A stretch of 64,000 bases of DNA, taken from assembly GCA_029255685.2 (NCBI GenBank), contig CM055312.2, positions 86,017,510 to 86,081,509 of the forward strand. Direction: 5' to 3'. This DNA comes from Silene conica. Its lineage: Eukaryota > Streptophyta > Magnoliopsida > Caryophyllales > Caryophyllaceae. How positions within the stretch are numbered: position 1 is the first letter of the stretch; every line of letters begins with the position of its first letter. Position numbers and translations under genes: made by a program. Below the pieces are notes generated by a model. That model was not told the origin of the DNA. It ran no database searches and was given only the letters and a program-made list of their open reading frames with translations. Positions 1 through 8,161 of the stretch are shown here, in pieces.

Positions 1-2
1 GT

Positions 3-1541
3 AGCAACATTGGCCCGGATCCTTGCTTTCCCGGACTCACCTTTGCTACAATTCAACAAAAAGGTAATTTCACCTATTTTAAGAATCGCGCCCTTCACCC
101 AACTAGGTTTATTGATAGAGCCGGTTTGAGGGAATTAGGGATTGAGAAAATAACTGCGGCTCTTTTTGACGGTATGGGTATGAAAGCTTTGTATGAAACA
201 AAACCGGTTCACACATCTCCCCGGTTAACTTGGGAATTTTTGAGTTCTTTGGTAGTGACTAAGAACCGAACCGTGGGAAAAGTTGCCTTCTTAGAGTTCC
301 GATTGATGAATAAGGAACACCGTCTCACATTAGAGGAATTTGCCTTAATTTTTGGGCTCGACGGAAAATTGCCCATTAAGCCTCCGGAGGGCTTTAATAC
401 CGAACTCATTTGGACAGCCATCACCGGTCTTGTAAATGATAAAAACAAAAAGAAACCGGCTAATAGGGTGCATTTGGCACCGATTAGGATATGGCATAGG
501 TTCATGGGGTGGACCGTTTTCTCTAGGGATGAACCGCATAATTTCACTACTACGAAACTCGAGATACTTGGTTGTTATTTGGTTGGTGGCCCGAAACTAA
601 ACATTGCTCACCATATGGCCCTTCACTTGAGTAGGTTGGCATCCCAACCTCAGCTTACTACCCCCATTTGTGTTGGGGGGATGGTCACTTTGATTGCCAG
701 TAACCGTTGTCAGAGGCACTTCACTGTTGACTACATTCAGGGTGAGAACGTGTTATCTCGCCGATACTTACAGGAGGCTTTGGGGTGGATCAAGTATAAC
801 CCCAGTGATCGTAATGAGTATTGGCAGATACGCGTAGACAATAAGTTCAGGAACTCGGTGCCCTTGCCTAACACCGAGAGGATGAGAGTTGTCCCCGGGA
901 ACACCTCCTACCTCCTTGATATAGAGGTGGACCCCGAGGAGCTCCCTCCCGACAAGCGTGCTCCGAGAGTTTACACCAGAGATAGAGTCGGTGCCACTCC
1001 TTCCGACCTCCAGTTTGAGCCATTTCAGGAGCCCCCCATTACCATGTCCCAGTTCCAGAGTGGTCCCTCGTACTTCCAGGGATCTACCTCCGCCTCCGGT
1101 TCATCTTCATCTTCATGCCCCCAAGAGCTTATTGATTTCATGGCCCGGGTTGACTTGGGAATGAAGAAAGCGGCGGATCTAGCAGACGAGCGCCAAGCTT
1201 TGGCCGATGAGCGTCACAGGGATGTGACCTATAGGCTTGATTACCTCTACCATGATCAAGCCTATGGGACATTTCCGAGTTATGATCGGTCCGTCCGCGA
1301 GGGTTATCATCATCGGGCAGGTGGCCGCCCATCCTACTACATGCCTCCTGATAGGGGTTATGTGCCTCCTGAGGGTCATTTTTACGGGGAGATTAACGTC
1401 GCCCCGGGTTATTTTTCAAACCCGATCTTTCCCCCCAACTTCCGGGGAAATGAGGATTCGGGCCCTCCGAGGCATTCATCCTTCCATGGTGGGTTTAGTG
1501 ATGCGGGAGCTAGTGGGTCGCATGCCTCCCCCCTTCCGTGA
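3..1541 (+). CDS. Athila ORF1-like retrotransposon protein, 5' incomplete
   Basis: The reading frame is open from the first complete codon of the window to a TGA at 1539-1541, so the N-terminus is missing; no ATG is needed at 126, where only a TTG occurs. The first ~330 residues look like the Athila ORF-1 family (Arabidopsis retrotransposon ORF1 domain): a motif FKNRALHPTRFID, then segments with EFRLMNKEHRLTLEEFA and VGGMVTLIA. The C-terminal ~170 residues are low complexity, rich in Pro, Ser, Gly and Tyr, with a short charged stretch repeating LADERQALADERH. Its place between pol (outside the window) and the 3' LTR is where Athila elements carry their extra ORF. The function of this ORF is not established; in some relatives it has been called envelope-like. 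No stop or frameshift interrupts it, so this copy may be fairly young. Confidence 0.7.
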   Translation, partial: SNIGPDPCFPGLTFATIQQKGNFTYFKNRALHPTRFIDRAGLRELGIEKITAALFDGMGMKALYETKPVHTSPRLTWEFLSSLVVTKNRTVGKVAFLEFRLMNKEHRLTLEEFALIFGLDGKLPIKPPEGFNTELIWTAITGLVNDKNKKKPANRVHLAPIRIWHRFMGWTVFSRDEPHNFTTTKLEILGCYLVGGPKLNIAHHMALHLSRLASQPQLTTPICVGGMVTLIASNRCQRHFTVDYIQGENVLSRRYLQEALGWIKYNPSDRNEYWQIRVDNKFRNSVPLPNTERMRVVPGNTSYLLDIEVDPEELPPDKRAPRVYTRDRVGATPSDLQFEPFQEPPITMSQFQSGPSYFQGSTSASGSSSSSCPQELIDFMARVDLGMKKAADLADERQALADERHRDVTYRLDYLYHDQAYGTFPSYDRSVREGYHHRAGGRPSYYMPPDRGYVPPEGHFYGEINVAPGYFSNPIFPPNFRGNEDSGPPRHSSFHGGFSDAGASGSHASPLP

Positions 1542-3937
1542 TGTTATGATCAACCCGAGCGACTATATGTAAGTGGATGGGAATGATGATGATGGAAGCG
1601 GTAATGAAGGTTATGAGTCCGAGGATCACTTTGATCAGTGACCATCTTTGGAGGTGGTTGGTGATGATTATGCTCCCCATGGAAAAATCGAAAGCAAGTA
1701 ACTCCCAAAATCCAAATTTCGATTTAGTTTGCATTTCCTTTCTAGCATGCATTTAGAGTAGTTAGTTTAGTTTAGTTAGTTTGTTTTAGTTTTCTTTTCA
1801 TGTTTTCACATCATTAGTTTAGATGCATATAGTTGCATTCATGTAAATGCATTAGATTTATATTTTTGTATCATATTGTCACATGTAGTTTGCTTACATG
1901 TAGATTAGAGCATTTAGTTTAGTTTTTAGTTTTTCATCTTGTTTTGTCTCTTTTTGTTTTTATTGCCTTCATAAAAATCAAAAATCCAAAAAAAATTGAA
2001 AAACCAAAAACTTTCAAAAATATGTTCTTTATTTTCCGGTTTTCCTCCTCACATTATGCATATAAATAAGTGTGGGGAAGAAGAACCGTTTATTTCAAAA
2101 AATACAAAAACAAGTTTTTATTTTCTCAAAAACTTCAAAAAAGCCAAAAACATGTTGTTTTCGTTCTTTTTCTTCATTTCCCCCTTTGCACTTTGTTCCA
2201 TGGAGGACAATGTAAATCTTAAGTGTGGGGAGGGAAAATATCCACTTTGTGAATATTTGTTTGTTTTTGTAAATATGAAAAAACTTCAAAAATACCAAAA
2301 AAATCGAAAAATTTGAAAAATTCAAAAACATGTTTTTACCTTATTAGTGTAGAATTGTATATACTTGTGTTTGTTTTCTCTCCTTTCGCATAGGCAACAC
2401 TCGCTTGAGCACCGCTTTGGATCTTGAAGACGCCACGGTATGATCGTTCCAACCTCTATCTCACTCTCATTTTCATTCTTTTGTTACAATTGACGAGGAT
2501 GGGCATGTATTTGGAGGATGTGGAGTGTATTGTGGAGTTTGTGTATGGCTTGTGTGCTTTTGTGCTGATAGGAGATGCTTTAGTCTTATTTGGCATGTAG
2601 TTTGATAGTTTCATTTGCATTATAACATGTCTATATTAGTTGCATTCATGGCATGTAGTTGTGTTTAGGATAATGTTTTGAAAATGCCTAATTGAGAACT
2701 TTGACAAAATCGTTTAGGCCATTGCAAATAATTCTTCTACTTGTGACTTTGTCTTTTAGAATGATTTTTAAAAAAACACCCTAGGTCATGCTTTTCTAGT
2801 ATCTTTCTGACCATGGTCCAATACCGAGTCAAGGGTTTGCATGTGAGTCACCTTGTCCACCCCCGTGATGTGAAGTGGTTTTGATTATCTTGTCTTGGTG
2901 ACCTTGTTCGACTTGGCGGTTTGGCAACCCAAAAATAACTTTCATGAATAAATTTGGAATGCTCTTTTCAATGATTCTAAGAAGTGGAAATGTTTTGAAA
3001 GAAAAAAAAGAACCTCAAGTGAAAAAGAAAAAAATGGTTGTTGAAAAAGAATAAGAACATGTTGTTTTGGTGGAGGCGTACCACTTCAATGTGCTTTAGA
3101 GGGTAGCCATTGAGTTGGCTTCCCACTTGGTTGTGAATTCGACCGCCCAAAGACAGAGTGATTGTCACCCCGATAAGCTATTGTCTAGAGGTTAACCGGT
3201 TGCCTAATAAGCGATTGGCGAAAGCAAAGGACATTAGCACGCGTGGGCCAAACCCCATCCTAACTCATGACATGAAAAAGAAATGAAAAATTGAATGAGG
3301 TCAAGTTTTGATTGTAATCCACCATTTTGCATTGATTTGAGCATTTCACTCCAAAAAATCAATTTTGCCATGCCGTTTTGTCGATCTTGGGACGACCCAT
3401 GACCTTTACTTTGTGAAGAATCTAGACTTGTTGTATCTTTTGCCTTTAGCATTGCGGGGATCATCATTCCATTCCATCCGATCGCCCTTGACGAAAGTAT
3501 TTGGATAACGGTTATGAAAGTAGCCTAGTTTAGCATGATTTGGCGGTGTTTTGTTGTCATCCTTCTTGCCTTAGTGACTTGTAGAATTAATATTTGTGAG
3601 GGAGTTTACGATTTTGAATTTGCTCCCTTTTAGTCGTTTTCCGCCGCTTGAATGAGGCAAGCGGGTTTTCTTTCTTTTCCGATGCATGTTGCTTGTCTAT
3701 ACGTGTTTTGTTTTTACTTGTTGGCATCAAAAGTTTTGTAGCAAGACCTTACTTGCCTTGCAATAGGGCGTTCTTCCTCATGAATGTCAAATTGTGAGTT
3801 GAAAGGGCTACGGGTGTAGCTAAACCCGACTCGGCTTATAGTTAGCTTAGTTAGTTTGTTTCTTTGTTTTTAATAAGGGTTATGTAGTTACTTGATCTCT
3901 TACTCGAGGACGAGTAAGGTTTAGGTCTGGGGAATTC
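1542..3937 (+). other. Non-coding 3' region of the Athila-like element with polypurine tracts
   Basis: About 2.4 kb without a credible ORF. It contains repeated TAGTTTAGTT runs near 1757-1800, A/T-rich tracts of the CAAAAA type, and two GTGTGGGG-containing purine tracts (around 2071-2086 and 2222-2236) each preceded by short conserved text typical of Athila 3' regions. The tract just upstream of the LTR (3895-3937, with CTCGAGGACGAGTAAGG and TCTGGGGAATTC) is the likely plus-strand primer. Confidence 0.5.
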
Positions 3938-4163
3938 TGATGAGCTCCATTTTGGTCATCATTTTCTTTACATTTTCTTTATTTTCGGTCACGATTCGAC
4001 CTCGATTTGCGTGTCTTTGGTTGTTTTTACGTCCGTTGCCTCGTATATTCCTATTCTATCCACTTTTTGTAGGTATTACGGTGGGGGCGAAGAAACGAGA
4101 CAAATCGAGGCGGATTTAGAGCGATTTATGAAGAATTATGAAGAAATTAGCAAGTCCATTCCC

Positions 4164-4620
4164 AGGCCCTCCCAGCCGGTCCCCAACCGGCGGCCGGTCG
4201 GCCGGCTGGGAGCTTTGACTTAGGATTTTGATAAAAATGAAGAAGTTTTCCAGACCCCAAAATCTGACTCCCGGCCGGTTCCCAGCCGGCAGCCGGTAGG
4301 CCGGCTGGGGATCAACTTCCCATACTTAGCCAAAATTCGAAGTTTGAAGAAAATGAAAAAATTACGTATGTTGGGGCAGATCACTCAAAAAGGGCTCCCA
4401 GCCGGTGGACAACCGCCAGCCGGTCCACCGGCTGAGGGGACCTGTGCAAGCTGAATATTGAAGAAGAAATCAGAAGTGAGCTAAAGGCCTCCCAGCCGGT
4501 GCCAGACCGACAGCCGGCCGGTCGGCTGGGCAGCATGGCCAAGTGGAAAATTCTTTCAGAAGTCCATATTTGGACTCTCAGCCGGTCCCAGACCGGCAGC
4601 CGGTCGACCGGCTGAGAGTC
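4164..4620. repeat. Array of five GC-rich inverted repeats in U3
   Basis: Five imperfect palindromes begin near 4166, 4270, 4395, 4488 and 4577. Each is about 40 bp, opens with a CAGCCGGT-like arm and closes with CCGGCTGRG, with an internal ACCGSC N GCCGGT core. They are about 90-125 bp apart and separated by ordinary A/T-rich sequence. All lie upstream of the TATA box at 4642. Confidence 0.85.
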
Positions 4621-4641
4621 GTTTTTCAGATTTTTGCGCAC

Positions 4642-4648
4642 TATATAA
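4642..4648 (+). promoter_or_regulatory. TATA box of Athila-like LTR
   Basis: TATATAA in the context CACTATATAAACCC, placed 22 bp after the last palindrome and followed by a pyrimidine-rich leader. This is the expected position for the U3/R promoter. Confidence 0.6.
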
Positions 4649-6140
4649 ACCCGCACTTAGTCTTTTATTTGATACGTTACTTTTGCACGCTTTTCTAGGG
4701 TTTTTCACTGTTCCATTAGTTCATACTTAGCCTACAAAAACTCTCAAAAACTTTTAATCTTCTTTAGATCTTAGTTTAATCTTTCAATCCTTGTTAATCT
4801 TTCTTTAGTAATCTACTTAGTCTTGTTGTTGAGCATTTGTAGAGGATATTTTTGGGTTGTATTTTGAAGGGTTTGAAAGAATCTTTCAACTTGTTATCCA
4901 AGCTACTTCCTTTTTCATAATTATTGGTATAATCTCTCTAATCTCCACTTAGTTATTGCATTTATCTAAGTTTCTTTTGAATCAATTGTTTACCCTTTGC
5001 TTGTTCATGATGTTTAGCATTTGTTTATCCCTTGTTAACATGTTTTCCCTTGCCATGAGTGAGTAGTCCCTTTACTAGGGTTAGGGGTGATCTTGGGTAG
5101 TTGATGTTGATGCATGTTGTTTAGGGTTAAGGTTTAGGTTTCACCTTTGTTAGGTTTTCAATGTATGCATGCTAGATGTTCGATGAAATGCCTCAACGAT
5201 GGTTAGGCATGATTCTTATTGTTGTTTGCCTTAGACGATAGTCTAGGACTTTCATGGGCATGTGTATGTGTTAGGTTGACCTTGTTTATAGCGAAAGCTA
5301 GTATAGGACTCGACCTTAGGTTAGTCAAATCGAAAGACGAGACGGACCTAGACCTAACTTAGATGAGACCACTTACCCCTATGCTTGTTTAACATCGACT
5401 ACCCTAGTAACCCCCGACACCCTAGTTCCTTTAATCATTAATTTCATTTCAATTTACTTGTTTTAGTAGTTAATTAGTCTTTTCAATCATCAACCTATTA
5501 CCCCGACTCTTGCTTAAATTAGAACATAACTATACAACTATCCCCACCGTCTTCGCGAACGATAACCCTATTATACTACTTAATTTTGGTTTTTTATAAA
5601 TGTTTTTGATGCGTGAGAACCGACGACTAAATCGCGCGCATCACTTATGTTCTGGCCGTGACCCTAAGATCACGTTTTTCGAGTTTTAAGTATGTTTGTT
5701 GTGTTTCTAGCGCGGACTCGGTCAATGGAGTAGCTTGGAGTCAAAAGCTTGTGGATTTGAAGAGTTATAAGGTGACGATAATGAGAAAACTCGGCGTTAT
5801 TGTGAATATTAGCACTTTTGATGTGTTCTACTTAATATTTTTGATTTTTGTTTAAGAATGAGGTTTAATGGACTTAGAAACATGCTTAGGATTGTTCTAA
5901 TTTTTGGAATTCATGCTTGGTGATGTTTTTATATGTTCTTAAGCTTATTTTCAGTTTTCACAAAGTTAAGACGAATACATTGTATAATCGTTTGAGGATT
6001 GTTACGGGTTTTGTTTGCTGTTAGATAGTGATATTAGATGATCTATGATGTTGGGTAAATCTTACATGTAGCAATTATTAAGGTTTGTGTATCGAATTGT
6101 CGAATTTTGTATAGGTTAAAATTACGAAAATTGTCGAACA

Positions 6141-6245
6141 GGCTCTCTGAGCCGGTCGACCGGCCGGCCGCCGGTCGACCGACCGGCCGCCGGTCGACCG
6201 ACCGGCCGCCGGTCGACCGACCGGCCGCCGGTCGACCGGTTGGGA
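6141..6245. repeat. Tandem GC-rich palindrome expansion
   Basis: A run of about five 19-20 bp units built from CCGGTCGACCG and CGGCCG, each self-complementary. The sister LTR at 12531-12550 has only one such site, so this tract expanded (or the other contracted) after the element inserted. Confidence 0.9.
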
Positions 6246-6294
6246 GCGTCTATAGTGTATTTTTGCGGGTTTTGAAGAAAATGGCTTTGGACTG

Positions 6295-6572
6295 CCAGCC
6301 GGCCGACCGGCTGCCTGCCGACCGGCTGGTGGTCTCTTTGTGTTATTTTGCGTGTTTTCGAACCCATAAGAATAGGGAGCCCAGCCGGCAGACCGGCCGC
6401 CTGCCAGCCGGCTGGGAGTGCATTTGGGGTGTGGGTTGCGAATGTTGAGAACCTAGGATTTGGGTTCCCAGCCGACCGGCTGGGAGTCCTTTGTGATTGT
6501 TGAATTTTAAAGAAAGGAAGTTGGGCTGGGTTTTCAGCCGGTGGACCGGCTGCCGGCCGACCGGCTGGGAAC
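6295..6572. repeat. Four further CCAGCCGG/CCGGCTGG inverted repeats
   Basis: Palindromic blocks at about 6295-6332, 6381-6414, 6469-6486 and 6535-6569, each bounded by an AGCCGG arm and a CCGGCTGG arm. The modules resemble those in the unrelated Athila-like LTR at 4164-4620. Matching blocks occur in the 3' LTR. Confidence 0.85.
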
Positions 6573-6722
6573 CCCTGTAGCATATTTTCAAATCGTAATT
6601 CGTTCATAACTTTTAATCGGTTGATCGGTTTTAATTGAAACTCGTTCTGTGTATCTTTGATATGTATTTGAGGTCCCAGAGGACGGGCGACACTATATTG
6701 GGTTCGGGAATGGAGTGAGGAT

Positions 6723-6767
6723 AGAGACCCCCCGGTCGGGCAACCGAAAGGGAAACCGGCTCTCCCT
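6723..6767 (+). other. Conserved GNRA-type hairpin motif, copy 1
   Basis: GAGACCCCCCGG, then stem TCGG, loop GCAA, stem CCGA (6736-6747), then AAGGGAAACCGG and CTCTCC. The same motif with changed but still paired stems recurs at 7619-7663, in the 3' LTR and in the solo LTR at 35639-39364. It opens the hairpin-array region. Confidence 0.6.
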
Positions 6768-6860
6768 CAACTTAGTTCCCGGGATCAATTAAGTGTTGAT
6801 TAGAAGTATAAGAAAGTAGAACTATAGATTAGTTCATAGACTTGGACGATATTGTATTGA

Positions 6861-7490
6861 TGCGTATTAAGTTATGCCTTAAGCTGGCCTCTGAACTTAA
6901 TGCGTGAGTTGTATGTCATATATGGGGATATGCCTTAAGCTGGCCTCTAAGCCCTATATGTGTATGGTTGTCGTGTCTGGGACGTGCCTTAAGCTGGCCT
7001 CTGAGTCCAGACATGTTTGTGATGATCGCGTTGGAACATGCCTTAAGTTGGCCTCTGAGTCTGACGAGTAGAGCAGCTGCACAACGGGGCATTTAGGTCG
7101 TAACACCTCACCCGGAGTGCAGATGTTTGATGCTAGAACATGCCATAAGCTGGCCTCTGAGTTTAGTATCTTGTGATGTGGTGAAGGGACATGCCTTAAG
7201 CTGGCCTCTGAGTCCTTTACTTTTGGATGCTAGTCTATGCCTTAAGTTGGCCGCTGAGTCTAGTGTCTTGCTGATTGGCGGGTCCATGCCTTAAGTTGGC
7301 CTCTGAGTCCTTGCTTGCTGAATGTTTTGGTGTTTAGGTTATGTCTTAAGTTGACCGCTGAACCTTTACACTTGCTGAATGTTTTGGTGTTTAGGTTATG
7401 TCTTAAGTTGACCGCTGAACCTTTACACTTGCTGAATGTTTTGGTATATAGGTTATGTCTTAAGTTGACCGCTGAACCTTATACTTGCTG
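6861..7490 (+). repeat. Array of 11 hairpins with conserved loop and covarying stems
   Basis: Eleven units of ~40 bp with spacers. Each has the core TGCCTTAAGCTGGCCTCTG (or a close variant) flanked by arms that differ between units but pair with each other: ATTAAGTT/AACTTAAT, ATATGGGG/CCCTATAT, TGTCTGG/CCAGACA, AAGG/CCTT, GGTT/AACC and others. Between units 4 and 5 lies another paired segment (CTGCAC at about 7076 with GTGCAG at about 7117). A GNRA-type hairpin motif flanks the array on each side. Confidence 0.85.
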
Positions 7491-7618
7491 AGTTTTATCT
7501 GCTTGCCTAGAGTTGGTATAGAGTCAGATATGGATGTTGATTTTGATATTTGATTTTGTGGATGTTCATCCAAGGCATTGGATGACTCTATGATCGGTTT
7601 CATAAATAGTTGGATTGA

Positions 7619-7663
7619 AAGACCCCCCGACTGGGTAACCAGTAGGGAAACCGGCTCTCCTTC
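7619..7663 (+). other. Conserved GNRA-type hairpin motif, copy 2
   Basis: The same framework as 6723-6767 but with stem ACTGG, loop GTAA, stem CCAGT (7630-7643), followed by AGGGAAACCGGCTCTCC. Both sides of the stem changed together relative to copy 1. Confidence 0.6.
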
Positions 7664-8149
7664 CTAACAGTTTATGAAGTTGGGTTGAGAGCTATGCATT
7701 AGTATCGCATGATAGTATGAGGACAGTTGATGAGATGTTTATGATTCACATGTTTATATATGTCGGAGTATTCTGTATTGCTTTATGTGTTACGTGTCGT
7801 TACAAAAGGTGGCTAGGAGAACTCTAGTCACTCCCCACTTATTGTGGCGTACATGTTTACATGTATGTAGGTACATGACAGGTGGTTGGCAGAGGGTTGC
7901 ATGGAGCTAGCGAGCGATGATCCTATTCATCAGTTGACTTACACGTTTACGTTAGCTAGACTTAGTTTACATTTCAGTTTTGAGTGCCTGTAAGGATGTG
8001 CCATCCCAGGCTATTTGTATATATTTTCTTCTTCCAGTTTTAGTTTTAATTCGCCTCGCATGTTAGTTATGTTTAAAAAGTTTTAATTCCGCTGCATTTT
8101 TAGTACTTTTGTATGTTTATATTTCCGCTTTCGCGAGGGGTTTTACAGT

Positions 8150-8161
8150 TGGTATCAGAGC
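8150..8161 (+). other. Primer-binding site (initiator-Met tRNA type)
   Basis: TGGTATCAGAGC two bases after the CA end of the 5' LTR, the common plant retrotransposon PBS complementary to the 3' end of tRNA-iMet. Confidence 0.85.

Larger units (their letters stand above)
1..5643 (+). mobile_element. Athila-like LTR retrotransposon, 3' portion
   Basis: The window begins inside this Ty3/gypsy-type element. Visible in order: the end of an Athila ORF1-like gene (3-1541), a long 3' untranslated region, a purine-rich tract before the LTR, and a 3' LTR from TG at 3938 to CA at 5643. The sequence after the LTR resumes in the middle of another retroelement's LTR (compare 12027 onward), so this element inserted into that LTR; the 3' copy of the target duplication is probably CTTAT at 5644-5648. 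gag-pol and the 5' LTR must lie left of the window. The Athila assignment rests on the protein similarity and the 3' architecture recalled from the family. Confidence 0.8.
3938..5643 (+). repeat. 3' LTR of the Athila-like element (1706 bp)
   Basis: Starts TGATGAGC after a purine tract and ends GCGCATCA, giving TG...CA termini. It holds an array of five GC-rich inverted repeats (4164-4620), directly followed by a TATA box at 4642-4648, and then an untranslated T/C-rich leader. No ORF of note. Confidence 0.75.
5644..8147 (+). repeat. 5' LTR of the LARD-like element (left end lost to insertion)
   Basis: Aligns with 12027-14333. It ends in GTTTTACA just before the primer-binding site. Relative to the 3' LTR it has an expanded GC-rich palindrome tract (6141-6245), one extra hairpin-array unit near 7321-7440 and a ~63-bp segment (about 6785-6847) absent from the other LTR. 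Confidence 0.8.

Noticed and set aside
6107..6607. Long overlapping ORFs on both strands over the GC-rich palindromes (also 12424-12912 and 4381-4656)
   Set aside because: They are open only because the repeated palindromes lack stops; the residues are Pro/Gly/Ala/Arg repeats that mirror each other on both strands.
6861..7490. CRISPR-like array (regular repeats with variable spacers)
   Set aside because: The variable parts are self-complementary arms rather than independent spacers, the array lies in a plant LTR, and no cas genes exist.
8150..8161. tRNA-like words (TGGTATCAGAGC at several places)
   Set aside because: They are primer-binding sites complementary to tRNA 3' ends; no cloverleaf surrounds them.
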